A stretch of DNA of 64,000 nt from an uncultured Verrucomicrobiales bacterium (GTDB taxonomy: Bacteria > Verrucomicrobiota > Verrucomicrobiia > Verrucomicrobiales > Akkermansiaceae). Shown here in pieces: positions 25,750 through 35,600 of the stretch. Positions within the stretch are counted from its first letter, which is position 1. Each line of letters starts with the position of its first letter. The stretch covers positions 1 to 64,000 of the forward strand of contig CASICJ010000024.1 of NCBI GenBank assembly GCA_949373085.1. The letters are read 5' to 3'. The translations under genes were made by a program, and so were the position numbers. Below the pieces are notes generated by a model, which was not told the origin of the DNA, did not search any database, and was given only the letters and a program-made list of their open reading frames with translations.

Positions 25750-26817
25750 ATGCCTCCTCTCAGAATTCTTTCACCATCTGAACAAGTTGCAGATCATCTT
25801 AAAAGCGAGCTTTTGCGTGGGCGGTGGATGAATTCGATTCCGGGCGTGCCAAGCCTCGCTGCGGAAATGGGGGTTAATCGAAAGACTGTGGATGCGGCAT
25901 TGAGGCAATTGGACTCAGAGGGGATTTTAATTCCGCAGGGGGCAGGCCGAAAGCGCCTGATAGGTTTTTTACCGGAAGATCGGAGTCCAGCGCCGCTGAC
26001 GCTTGGGATCCTTCTTTATGAAATGTCCGATAAGCGGATCGATTACATTCTTGAGATCCAGCATATGTTGATGGAGGCCGGGCATGCCCCTTTTTTTGCT
26101 TCAAAGTCTTTGGTTGATCTTTCTTTAGATGTGAATCGTGTCAGTCGGTTGGTGAAGACTACTGAAGCAGATGCTTGGATTGTGGTTGCGGCTTCTAGAT
26201 CGGTTCTCGACTGGTTCGCCTGTCAGGGTTTTCCAACTTTTACTCTTTTTGGAGGTTCGCGTGATCGGCGTTTTGCAGGTGCAGGTCCGAATAAAAATCC
26301 AGCGTATCGCGAGTGTGTTAGTGCTCTTATTGAGCTCGGTCATCGCCGAATAGTTTTGCTAGCGAAAATCCAGAGGCGGAAGCCAATTCCTGACGAGTCG
26401 GAGCAGATTTTTTTAGATGCTCTAGAAGAAGGGGGAGTTGAAATTGGGGAGTATCACTTGCCAGATTGGAGTTATCGAAAGGAGAGTCTCTTGTCTTGTC
26501 TAGATTCGCTTTTCAAGGTGACACCCCCGACAGCTCTCATCATTCAGGAGGCTCCGGTGTTTGCAGCGGTCCAACAATTTTTGGCCAATCGGGGGCTAAG
26601 AGTTCCCGATGATGTTTCGCTTATCTGCTCTGATCCAGATCCAACCTTTGCGTGGTGCGAACCCACTATTGCTCATATAGCTTGGCGTTCACGACCGATA
26701 GTTCGGAGGATCATTCGTTGGGCGGATAAGATCAGTCGCGGAAAAAAAGATTTTGTGAAAAGTTTTGCCAACGCGGAGTTTGTCGAGGGTGGTTCAGTAG
26801 GGGTTGCGAAAGATTAA
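25750..26817 (+). CDS. Hybrid transcriptional regulator: GntR-type HTH plus LacI-type ligand-binding domain
   Basis: The ~355-residue product starts with a GntR-like winged helix (SPSEQVADHLKSELLRGRWMNSIPGVPSLAAEMGVNRKTVDAALRQLDSEGILIPQGAGRKRLI). From about residue 85 it continues as a periplasmic-binding-protein-like domain of the LacI/GalR kind (LTLGILLYEMSDKRIDYILEIQHMLMEAGH, ALIELGHRRIVLL, VPDDVSLICSDPDP). This architecture is known in sugar regulators such as AraR. Its position, divergent from the DUF6288-YdjY operon with a 121-base shared spacer, suggests it controls that operon in response to a sugar or glycoside; this is inference. The ATG at 25750 is preferred over a TTG at 25744. 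Confidence 0.88.
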   Translation: MPPLRILSPSEQVADHLKSELLRGRWMNSIPGVPSLAAEMGVNRKTVDAALRQLDSEGILIPQGAGRKRLIGFLPEDRSPAPLTLGILLYEMSDKRIDYILEIQHMLMEAGHAPFFASKSLVDLSLDVNRVSRLVKTTEADAWIVVAASRSVLDWFACQGFPTFTLFGGSRDRRFAGAGPNKNPAYRECVSALIELGHRRIVLLAKIQRRKPIPDESEQIFLDALEEGGVEIGEYHLPDWSYRKESLLSCLDSLFKVTPPTALIIQEAPVFAAVQQFLANRGLRVPDDVSLICSDPDPTFAWCEPTIAHIAWRSRPIVRRIIRWADKISRGKKDFVKSFANAEFVEGGSVGVAKD

Positions 26818-27506
26818 AAGGAATCATTACATTTCAGAAAAGTCTGCACTGACGCACTAAATTCCGTGGGTCGTTGCCAGGGGACGCGATGACCTGATCC
26901 TGGTATAATGAGATGCTCGCTGCTTGGTAGTAGTGAGGTTGCCTCCTCTGCGAGTGCGGTGAATTTTGGATCATGGCTTCCTGTGATCCAGAGAACGGGG
27001 CAGGTGATTTGAGGTAATTCTGACCGAAGGTCCCTCTGGTTTCCAAGCGACCAATGAAGAAAGCTTTTAGAGATGATCTTTTGGTCTTTGATATCAGCTT
27101 GGTGTAAGTCTTCGGGGGATGACAAGAAGAGGTCTTGCCTATTCCATTGATCGAGGAAAGAGGTCCAATTCCCCCTTGAAAGACTCGCCCATTCGCGGTC
27201 TTTCTTTTTCCGTTCTTCTTGCCCTGACATCAAACCTGGGTGAGCGCTCACGATAATGGCGGCTCTCCATTTTTCAGGCGCTGCAATCAGTGCGTGGAGA
27301 GCGAGTCTTCCGCCCATCGAATAGCCGAGAATGACATCTCCGAATTCTGAGCCTTCGGAAATCACTCGACCGGATTCAACGAGAGTGGGTGTGGAATGAT
27401 CAAAGAAGTGCCAAAGATCAAGAGCGTTGACCGATTCATTTAAATCTTGGCTTAAAGTTTCCCAAGCACGGAAACTTCCAACTGCTCCATGGAGACAATG
27501 GATCAT
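26814..27506 (-). CDS. Alpha/beta hydrolase, MenH-like
   Basis: The 230-residue product is an alpha/beta hydrolase: LHGAVGSFRAWETL near the start (oxyanion region), nucleophile GYSMGGRLALHA with Ser63, acid region VLWITGSHDPKF and GSGHRVPWQRP with the catalytic His. The compact size and motif set resemble MenH (menaquinone pathway), but no other men gene is nearby, so this is only a possibility. Start chosen at the ATG 27504-27506, which overlaps the stop of the upstream HAD gene as ATGA; longer upstream frames lie inside that gene. It is convergent with the regulator gene, with a 4-base overlap. Confidence 0.75.
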   Translation of the reverse strand: MIHCLHGAVGSFRAWETLSQDLNESVNALDLWHFFDHSTPTLVESGRVISEGSEFGDVILGYSMGGRLALHALIAAPEKWRAAIIVSAHPGLMSGQEERKKKDREWASLSRGNWTSFLDQWNRQDLFLSSPEDLHQADIKDQKIISKSFLHWSLGNQRDLRSELPQITCPVLWITGSHDPKFTALAEEATSLLPSSEHLIIPGSGHRVPWQRPTEFSASVQTFLKCNDSF

Positions 27507-28216
27507 GGATTCCAAAAGCCAAAGAGTTGGCGGACGCACCCGATTCCAAAAGATAATCGGTTTTTCCACGGCTTGTCCGGTTCAAGGATACGCCAATTAT
27601 TTTGCTCTCCAATTTTCCGCATTTTTGGAAGTGGATTGACGAGGGTCTTTTCCTTGCAGAGATGAAGGAGGGGAAGATCTGCTTTTGAATCAGTAAAACC
27701 TTCGAGTCCGTTTGTTATACCGACTTCTTTCAGTCTCAGAACTTTTTCTCTGCCTTTATGATTCTCTCCGATTATTTCTGGGAAGAGGCTCGTTTTTTCG
27801 TTCCAACTAAACAAGGTTCCATAACTTTGATCAAACCCTAGCTTAAGCCCAATTCCTTTGACCCAAAGTTCGGGACTGGCAGAGGACAGGATCAATGGGT
27901 TTCCTTGTTTCTTGTAGTAAGCGATCTCTTTCAGAATTTCTGGGTAGGGGAGCTTTGGAAGCCACTCATTGATAAATCCTTCAACATATTCTTGTAGCTT
28001 AGAGTGGGGCATCTTCCATAGATAGGAATGAAAGATGCGTTTCATTATACCTGCTCCGAGGACTTTGTTGAGAGGTAAAAAGCAGAGGAAGATGAGAGTG
28101 AGAAAGCGGCGTTTTGGTTCCTGTTTAAGAACGTAAGAACGAAAGACCAGTTGGGTGTCCCACGGAATGATGGTTTGATCTAAGTCGAAGAGGATGGGTT
28201 CAGCACTGCGCTTCAC
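27503..28216 (-). CDS. HAD-superfamily (subfamily IB) phosphatase
   Basis: The 237-residue product has HAD motif I FDLDQT at 9-14, motif II SSASPE in LILSSASPELWVKGIG, a motif III Lys (HKGREKVLRL), and motif IV FTDSKADLPLL. The helical cap (residues ~30-95) contains a hydrophobic stretch (FLTLIFLCFLPLNKVLGAGI) as in HAD-IB enzymes related to phosphoserine phosphatase or to phospholipid-linked phosphatases. Substrate cannot be named. The start codon is GTG. It is translationally coupled to the MenH-like hydrolase gene. Confidence 0.85.
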   Translation of the reverse strand: MKRSAEPILFDLDQTIIPWDTQLVFRSYVLKQEPKRRFLTLIFLCFLPLNKVLGAGIMKRIFHSYLWKMPHSKLQEYVEGFINEWLPKLPYPEILKEIAYYKKQGNPLILSSASPELWVKGIGLKLGFDQSYGTLFSWNEKTSLFPEIIGENHKGREKVLRLKEVGITNGLEGFTDSKADLPLLHLCKEKTLVNPLPKMRKIGEQNNWRILEPDKPWKNRLSFGIGCVRQLFGFWNP

Positions 28217-28286
28217 TGATGAGATGCTAGAGCAATTCTTCGAAAAGGAAATTTCAATTTAAGTTTGTTGAGCATAGCTTAGGAGC

Positions 28287-29570
28287 GTGCGAGTGCTATT
28301 TTTAACTTTGATCTTAGCGATTTCGGTGGCTCGAGGGGAGATCTTTGCCGATATTGCGGTGATGCAGGGGGATGTGCCTCTTGGAACGATCAGAATAAGG
28401 CTTGAGCATAAGAAAGTGCCCCGGGTGGTTGCAGCCTTTATTGGCTTGGCCACGGGCGAACGCGATTGGATTGATCCGCTAACGAAAGAAGTGAAAAGCG
28501 GAGTGCCCTATTATGATGGGATAATTTTCCATCGCCTGATTCACAACTTTGTCATTCAAGGGGGAGACCCTACCGGAACTGGTCAGAATGGGCCTGGATA
28601 TGTGATGCAAGATCAATTTCATCCAGATCTCAGGCATTCGGGGCGCTACATGGTTTCGACTGCCAAAGGCTCGAATCCAAATACATTTGGCTCACAGTTT
28701 TTTATAACTCTTGAAGCTGCTGGTCACCTTGATGACAAGCACTCGGTTTTTGGGGAGGTTATCAGTGATGACTTCTACCCAGAAAGTCGGGCACTTATCG
28801 ATAGTTTCACTTCAGTCGAAGAGTTTCCAGTGACCAACCAAAGACCGGATACACCACTAACAATGACGTCGGTGACAATTAGTGGTTCCTCGCTGGCTAA
28901 TTTTAATATTAATGATCCTTCTCTCAGGTTGCCTTATATTGTTAAGGAGCCGGTTCAATCATTTCCCATCCGGACAGGCGCTGATGACGTTTTCACGCTA
29001 AGATTTAAGCGAGAGGCTTTGCATGATTATCTTCTCTTTGCTGGTAATGAACTGAATTCTCTTCCTTTGCTTTCGACAATGCTAAGTGCTAATCAGGAGG
29101 AAGGCTATCTTCTGGATATCCAAGGAGTTAATAAACCAAGTTTTTTTTACCGACATACCGTGGTCGATTACAGTCAGCTGTTTCATCCTCTGCCGACTCT
29201 TGATCAAGAGGGGGCCAAAATCGAGTTTGTCAATTCTGATGGGAGTTCGATCACTATTATATCAAATGGGGAGGGTGCGGGAACTTGGGCTGATAGTGAC
29301 GGAAATTCCGGGGACCTAACCTCTTTTGCATTTGAGGTCTCTCTTCCAGAGACAGGAGTCTTTTTTAGGGGGCGCTCATATGGTGAGTTCATTCCTCTTT
29401 TGAACTTTAATTGTGAGTTTTTAGCCCCTGCGGGAACGGGCTCATTTCAATCTCTCAGTGGAGTCTTATCCTTCCATTCCGAGGGGAATGGAGGTTTTGA
29501 GGGCAAAAAGAATATTTCTGAAGATTTTAATCGTCCATTTAAGTTCACACCAGCGTTTGAAAGCCCATGA
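28287..29570 (+). CDS. Exported cyclophilin-type peptidyl-prolyl isomerase with C-terminal extension
   Basis: The 427-residue product starts at a GTG and has a signal peptide (LFLTLILAISVARG). Residues ~20-190 form a cyclophilin domain with intact active-site segments: IIFHRLIHNFVIQGGDPTGTGQNGPGY, DQFHPDL, MVSTAKGSNPNTFGSQFFITL and HLDDKHSVFGEVI. The remaining ~230 residues lack a recognised domain and look beta-rich. It probably assists folding of exported proteins. The gene overlaps the next cyclophilin-like gene by ATGA. No SD motif was noted. Confidence 0.92.
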   Translation: MRVLFLTLILAISVARGEIFADIAVMQGDVPLGTIRIRLEHKKVPRVVAAFIGLATGERDWIDPLTKEVKSGVPYYDGIIFHRLIHNFVIQGGDPTGTGQNGPGYVMQDQFHPDLRHSGRYMVSTAKGSNPNTFGSQFFITLEAAGHLDDKHSVFGEVISDDFYPESRALIDSFTSVEEFPVTNQRPDTPLTMTSVTISGSSLANFNINDPSLRLPYIVKEPVQSFPIRTGADDVFTLRFKREALHDYLLFAGNELNSLPLLSTMLSANQEEGYLLDIQGVNKPSFFYRHTVVDYSQLFHPLPTLDQEGAKIEFVNSDGSSITIISNGEGAGTWADSDGNSGDLTSFAFEVSLPETGVFFRGRSYGEFIPLLNFNCEFLAPAGTGSFQSLSGVLSFHSEGNGGFEGKKNISEDFNRPFKFTPAFESP

Positions 29571-31186
29571 GTTTTTATCGGGGGATCGTTTTTATTTTGC
29601 TAATTTTGGTGTCTGCTAAGGCTGATTTTATTGCTGCTGATTTTCGAACCACTAAGGGAAATTTTACGGTTTCTCTTGATTATGTGAATTCTCCGTTGGC
29701 GGTGGCTAATTTTATCCAGTTGGCGGGTAAGCCCGATGATATTTTGGAGACTCCGGCGGGGGTGCCTTTCTTGGAGAACGCTGCGCATTATACACAATCG
29801 TATTATCGCCCGACTATCGAATCTGATGTTGCGAGGCTCCCACTGCGAGTTGAGAGAATCGAATCGACTCCGACAATGAGGGGGTTCTATGCGGTCTTTC
29901 AGAGTAACACCTACATCGGTGGGGTCGAGGGCTTCGCCTTGCCAAATTATCACTCGGACATCACGGGGGAAGACCGCATCCGATTACAGCAAATCAGCTC
30001 TAACCCGTCGAAGTATCGGATCACCTTAAAATACCCGAGACCATGGTTGGATTCCCGCGAACTCAGGGTGAAGAAAGCGCCGATGTATCAAGCGATACGG
30101 GTCAATCGAGTTGAGACAGGTGTCCGTTTTTTTGCAGGGAGCATGACAAATGACCCTTTGGAGCATCCGGGATATCACTTTCAAGATGAACTGGTTCGCG
30201 ATTCAAACAACTTGGGTAATCCTTTTGGCTTTCCGTTTAACGTAGCGGGGGTTCTAGCGATGGATGCCGTAGCCCCGAATCGGAATGGGAGTAGGTTTTT
30301 TATAACTTCGGTCGCCGTTCCTTCCTTTAATGGGAAATACACCGCCTTTGGCCAAGTTCCGACTATCCCTGGATTGAATGTGGTGCGAAGTATTGTGAAT
30401 ACCCTTGGCGACATTAATGGGACTCCTGATGAAGAGATGGTGATCCTTGATATTAAGTTTCGTCGTGGCGGGATTACGGCAAATGCTTTCATGGAGGGTT
30501 ATCATCAGGGATTTTTGCCCGGTGAAATCGAGACTCTACCATTATCGGTTGAGCAAAATAAAAATGCTTTGGAATTGGTGATTCCACTTCGGCCTAAGAG
30601 CCAGAATGCTCTCTACTCGACATCTGATCTTAGATCGTATTTGGGTGGAACTATCGAAGCTCAACCTCCAGAACAAACCTCAGCGAAAAGAATCAATCTT
30701 ACGGAGATCCTTGGGCCCGCTCCTAAGACTTTCTTTAGGGGGTTCTCAACTGCTATGCCCACTTGGCCTTCCGGAGAGATCACATTAAAGAAAGCCCGCC
30801 TGTTGCTGAATACGATCTCGGATACAGACCGAGGCAAATTGAACATGATCTTTAACGAAGGGGGGACCGGAGGTAGTTATTCGATTGATATGATTATTGA
30901 GCAAAACGTCTCCGGGGAAAATCCTCGAGTGGTCCGTTCTGTCGGGGCGGGTAACTTTGCTGCGACTTACGATTTTTCACGTAGTCCATATTTAGGTGTA
31001 TTAGAGATCACAAGTTTTACAGGACCCTTAAATGCTGAGGAATTCTTCCTGCATTTCGATTCAAGTCGATTCACTAATAATCCACAGGTTAATCCTGCGA
31101 CCTTGATTCGCCGCTTCGATGCCCGCACCACTAACCCGCAAATTCCTTTTTTAAGCTACAGCGGAGTGTTTCAAAAAATTCAGTAA
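29567..31186 (+). CDS. Second exported cyclophilin-like protein, degenerate active site
   Basis: The 539-residue product has a signal peptide (GIVFILLILVSAKADF). A cyclophilin framework is visible (FRTTKGNFTVSLDYVNSPLAVANFIQLAG; YHFQDELVRDSN; GVLAMDAVAPNRNGSRFFITSV; NGKYTAFGQV). The catalytic HR...IQGGDPTG region of the neighbour is replaced by QAIRVNRVETGVRFFAGSMTND, and ~90 extra residues are inserted before it. Isomerase activity is therefore doubtful. The C-terminal ~230 residues resemble those of the upstream protein in layout, suggesting an ancient duplication. It is translationally coupled to the first cyclophilin and followed by trmB. Confidence 0.82.
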   Translation: MSFYRGIVFILLILVSAKADFIAADFRTTKGNFTVSLDYVNSPLAVANFIQLAGKPDDILETPAGVPFLENAAHYTQSYYRPTIESDVARLPLRVERIESTPTMRGFYAVFQSNTYIGGVEGFALPNYHSDITGEDRIRLQQISSNPSKYRITLKYPRPWLDSRELRVKKAPMYQAIRVNRVETGVRFFAGSMTNDPLEHPGYHFQDELVRDSNNLGNPFGFPFNVAGVLAMDAVAPNRNGSRFFITSVAVPSFNGKYTAFGQVPTIPGLNVVRSIVNTLGDINGTPDEEMVILDIKFRRGGITANAFMEGYHQGFLPGEIETLPLSVEQNKNALELVIPLRPKSQNALYSTSDLRSYLGGTIEAQPPEQTSAKRINLTEILGPAPKTFFRGFSTAMPTWPSGEITLKKARLLLNTISDTDRGKLNMIFNEGGTGGSYSIDMIIEQNVSGENPRVVRSVGAGNFAATYDFSRSPYLGVLEITSFTGPLNAEEFFLHFDSSRFTNNPQVNPATLIRRFDARTTNPQIPFLSYSGVFQKIQ

Positions 31187-31187
31187 A

Positions 31188-31811
31188 ATGGGCACTCGAG
31201 GAAAATTTATCAGGCCAACGGAGCCCAATGAACTGGTCCCCACGGACTATTTTTCGGAAATTACAGTCAGCGATTATTTTATAAGTGAATCTCCGCTGGA
31301 GATCGATCTCGGATGCGGCGATGGAAAGTTTACGCTAGAGATGGCGGAGCATTATCCCGATCGAAATTTTTTAGCTGTTGAGAGGCTTTTGGGACGTGTT
31401 AGAAGAATCTGCCGTGGCGCCGAGAAACGGGGTCTTAAAAACGTCAGGGTCCTTCGTTTAGAAAGCTTGTATACTCTGGAGTGGCTTTTGCCTGAGTCCT
31501 GTGTCGACCGTCTTCATTTACTTTGTCCGGATCCTTGGCCAAAGGCTAAGCACCATCGTCGTCGGCTTTTCCAAGTTCCTTTCCTTGATTCGGTTGTCCG
31601 CGTGCTGAAGCCGGGCGGGGAACTTTTTTTCAAAACGGACCATGACGAATATTTTGAGTGGAGTCAGGAACATCTTGCAGGTTACTCAGGGTTAGAAAAT
31701 CTGGCTTGGCCTAACGATGCCTTCTTTTATCCCAAGACCGATTTTCAAATTCAGTGGGAAGCGGAGGGAAAGCGCCTTCAGGGGCTCAGGGCTCAAAAGG
31801 CGATTTCCTAA
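31188..31811 (+). CDS. trmB: tRNA (guanine-N7)-methyltransferase TrmB
   Basis: This 207-residue Rossmann-fold enzyme methylates G46 of the variable loop of tRNAs. Evidence: SAM site LEIDLGCGDGKFTLEMAEHYPDRNFLAVE, the family signature LHLLCPDPWPKAKHHRRRLFQ, DSVVRVLKPGGELFFKTDH and the C-terminal TDFQIQWEAEGKRL. The ATG lies 1 base after the stop of the second cyclophilin gene, so it is probably in the same operon. It overlaps the convergent DUF502 gene by 26 bases. Confidence 0.96.
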   Translation: MGTRGKFIRPTEPNELVPTDYFSEITVSDYFISESPLEIDLGCGDGKFTLEMAEHYPDRNFLAVERLLGRVRRICRGAEKRGLKNVRVLRLESLYTLEWLLPESCVDRLHLLCPDPWPKAKHHRRRLFQVPFLDSVVRVLKPGGELFFKTDHDEYFEWSQEHLAGYSGLENLAWPNDAFFYPKTDFQIQWEAEGKRLQGLRAQKAIS

Positions 31812-32550
31812 GCTTGTCCTCATTAACCTCTAAATCGCTGCTGCTACCGGTGTAAGATGCCGGTGCTACGAGCCCGGCAGAGAGAATCATTTTTCCCGCT
31901 TCTTCGAGTGTCATGTCACTTGCAAAGACTTTCTCGTCATCCATAAGGACTACGAATCCAGTCATAGGATTGGGCGAGGTAGGGATGAAGATAGAAGTTG
32001 TTCCCCTGCCAGTCTGCGGATCAACGAAGTTACCGGTAATGAAACCGATAAGCCGGCAGCCAGGGCTCGGGTATTCGACATAGGCAACACCCTTGAATTT
32101 TTGAGGTCCGCCAAGATTTCGAACCGCATCAACGAATTGCTTGATGGTAGCGTAGATAAATCCGAGGAGAGGGATACGAATAATGAAATCATCGATCCAG
32201 CTGCTCGCCTTCTTACCGGGTCGATTTGTGACAGTAATTCCCACTAAGAAAAGCAGGGCGAGGGGAATAAGGAGCCAGAGAAAGTCGTCACCTGGAAATC
32301 CTTCAATTGACCAAGCGCCCTTTTCGGATTCGGGCACTCCACGCAGAAGGTTGATTCCTTTCAGGATTCCTATTATGATGGTGAGACCAATTTTATGAAG
32401 GAGGCGGAAAACGAGAACTACAATCCAACCGGTTGCCAAAATAGGAACGACGGTGGCCATTCCCGCCAAAAAAGGTTTGAGGACTTTCTTTATTTTGGGG
32501 TGGCGGGGCTCTCGTGGACGCCCAATCGGGTCGATGTTTTCTTCGCTCAT
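31786..32550 (-). CDS. DUF502 family inner-membrane protein
   Basis: The ~254-residue product has a basic start (RPREPRHPKIKKVLKPFLAG) followed by two membrane segments (MATVVPILATGWIVVLVFRLL, and FLWLLIPLALLFLVGITV). The DUF502 signature region is IPLLGFIYATIKQFVDAV with FKGVAYVEYPSPGCRLIGFITG, TSIFIPTSPNPMTGFVVLMDDEKV and MTLEEAGKMILSAGLVAP. Function is unknown. The chosen start is the ATG of MSEENIDPIG; the frame is open for 37 more codons upstream, but these overlap no family sequence and approach the divergent metalloprotease gene. Confidence 0.9.
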   Translation of the reverse strand: MSEENIDPIGRPREPRHPKIKKVLKPFLAGMATVVPILATGWIVVLVFRLLHKIGLTIIIGILKGINLLRGVPESEKGAWSIEGFPGDDFLWLLIPLALLFLVGITVTNRPGKKASSWIDDFIIRIPLLGFIYATIKQFVDAVRNLGGPQKFKGVAYVEYPSPGCRLIGFITGNFVDPQTGRGTTSIFIPTSPNPMTGFVVLMDDEKVFASDMTLEEAGKMILSAGLVAPASYTGSSSDLEVNEDKLRKSPFEP

Positions 32551-32642
32551 TACTTTGGTAGACCTGACCATGGAGTTTAGTATCTGACAATCATGAGATT
32601 TGTTGGATGACAGATCTTCGGTTAAGGTGCTAATCTTTCTAG

Positions 32643-35600
32643 GTGAGCCAACGGATTTCAACTACCGTTTTACAGCGAGTGATCGTGTTGGTGTTTCCTT
32701 TATTAGTCATTTGTTTTTTTGGACTGGATATCGCTCGAAACAAACGCGGACCAACACCTAAGGATGCTGGGTTGAACCTTAAAAAGGTTGGGAGTTCGGA
32801 ATCCCCTGTAGCTTGGCAGAGAGGGGGGGAGGTGAGTTATAACGTATCACCAATGACAAGCTCAATGAATTGGCCTAAGCGTTCTAGCTTGTCTTACCAG
32901 AATTTCGGACATCTGGCAGTGCCAGATGCCTCTTTTTATTCGCTGGATCCCGACTTAAGATCACAACTATGCGAACAAGAGAGAAAACAATTAAAAAGTT
33001 ATTTGAGGCACTTAGAGTCAGCTGAGAGCATGGATCAGCCTTGGTTATGTTGGGGTGAAGGTGTTCAGAGATCCAAGTTAGTAATTTATAATGAGGTTGA
33101 AAAACTCACTGGTTTGACTGGGGGGGGGGATAAGCTCTTTGCAAACCAATTCCAGACTAAAGGACGATGGACCAAAACTGCGACAGATGGCTTTGCTTTT
33201 TCTGCCCAGGGTGATTCCTCAATTATCACGTGGAGTATTGTTCCTGACAATACTTCAATACCTGGTTTGATGAATCAGTCTGCAATTGGATCAAATTTTC
33301 GATCATGGATGGCCTCTGTTTATGGAGGTTCGATGAGTGGACCGGCTGCAGATCAACCGTGGTTCGAAATTTTTAAAAGTGCTTTTGAAGAAATGGCAGG
33401 GACTTGTGGGTTGACTCTAATCTACGAACCAACGGATGATGGTGTTCGTGTTGAATCATCAAATCCAGGTGAATTGGGAATTCGTGGTGATATCAGAATT
33501 TCGGCGAGGGAATTGGATGGAAATAGCGGTAATTTAGCAATCGCTTTCCCCCCTAATCATGGGGACATGATATTCGATTCAAGTGATGGAATATTTCAGA
33601 TTACCTCTGGTGGCTCGATTCGCCTTTTTAATACGGTTACTCATGAACTGGGTCACAGTCTCGGGTTAGCACACGTGTGCCCTATTAATCGTACGAAGTT
33701 ACTGGAACCAAGTCTGACTACCAGCTTCCGGGGTCCGCAGTTCGATGAGTTCCAGTCCTTGCAGCGCCTTTATGGTGATCGCTTTGAATTACATGGAGAC
33801 TTCCGCGACAATGACACGGTGCAGTCGGCTAAATCAATTGAACTAGTTGAAGGTTCGCGAGTCGAGTTTTTGAGGTTGAGTATTGATGATGATAGAGATC
33901 AAGACTTTTACCGCTTTGAAGCGTTGGTTGGACAAAGGCTGAACGTTAAAGTTGTTCCGGGTGAAGGTACTTATTTAGAGGGAGGAGAGACTGAGGGTGG
34001 CTGCTCGCAAGGAATCAGTTTTGACTCCGCAAAAGTTCATGATTTATCGGTCCAAATTCTTGCTGAAGACGGAGAAACCATCATTTTTGAATCTGCATCA
34101 GAAGGCCTTGGAGAGTCCGAAATAATTGAACAGTTTCGGTTGCCTGCGACTGGTTTTTTTTATCTGAGGGTTTCTGGTGACCAAACGAATGCAGCTCAGA
34201 TCTATGAGTTGGGGGTAGAGTTGATGGCTAGTGTGCCAGCGCCTCGACTACATTTGTTCGATCATAGAATTCTTGAAGAATCAGGCTCGATCAAAAATAA
34301 TCGTCTAGATCCTGGTGAGACGATCCGCTTGGCAATTGAGGTTGGAAATATAGGGGAACTACAGTCTGGGATACTGACAACTAATATTTTGGTTTCGGAT
34401 AATGCGGTGCTCTTTTCTAAATCATCACCCTTACGATTGGAGCCTGGTGAAATGGGTGTCATTGAGGTTGTGGTAGGTACAAACGGAAGCTGTGGAGAGT
34501 TCTTGGGGATTGACCTTAAGATTAATGGTGAGTCAGGGGAGCTGCTAAAGGAAAATCTGGAATTTGAAGCTGGGGTTTTGACTCGACCAGTCGCCTTCGA
34601 TATTAATTTTGAAAATCTGAACGGTTTGCCTGGCGACTGGAAATCTGAGACCTCTGGATCAGGTGAAGAGTGGAAGGTGGGTTCTTCCCGTTGGGATTCT
34701 CCGATCCAGTCCGTTTTTGTTCCGGGGCGTGATTCATCTGGTGAGTCATTTCTTCTATCTCCTGTCTTTGAGTTGGCATCCAGTGGAGGTGACTTATCCT
34801 TCAGTCATCTTTATCGTCTTGAAGCAGGTTTCGATGGGGCCGTGCTTGAAGTTTCAAGAGATGGGGGAGAGTGGGTGGATCTATTGATTGATCCAAGTGT
34901 CATCACAGGAGGAGGATATAACCGCAGCATTCGTGAGGGGTTTGGTTCTGCCATTGGAGGGCAGCAAGCTTGGTCAGGAATCCTTGAAAATTTCACTCCA
35001 GTGTCTGTCAAGCTACCTGCCGCTTGGGCCGGCGAGATGCTTCAATTTCGATGGCGGGTGGTTCATGATGCTTCTTCGGCGCTTGACGGATGGTGGATCG
35101 ACAATGTGAAAATGGAGATGTTGTCTGAAGATTGCGAACCACACCGTCCGGAAGTCACGCTGGCTCTCAAAAGTGGAGAGCTTGATGAGAATCATCCAGA
35201 TTCTCTTGCGATTGTCATACTTGAAACAAAATTGCCACTCGTCTCATCGCTAAGTATTCCGCTTAAGCTTTCAGGGAGCGCAACTTTTTCTGAAGATTAT
35301 GAGATCAATAAACAAGCTGTTCTACCTGCGGCAGAGGTTTCCCTCGAAATTCCGGTTAGAGTGATTCCTGATTTTATAAACGAAGGTAATGAAACAGCTT
35401 TAATTCAAATACCATCGGGAGATCCCACTTTCGTTGGAGGGCGTAATTTCTCGGTGCCATTAATGATCTCTGACCTGTTGAAGATCGATGCTTGGAGTGT
35501 GTTTTTTTTAGGAGGCGAGGTTAATCTTTTAGGCGATTCGGATGGTGATGGTTTTGACGAACTTTCAGAATATGTGCTCGGAACAAATCCAAGTTTGGCT

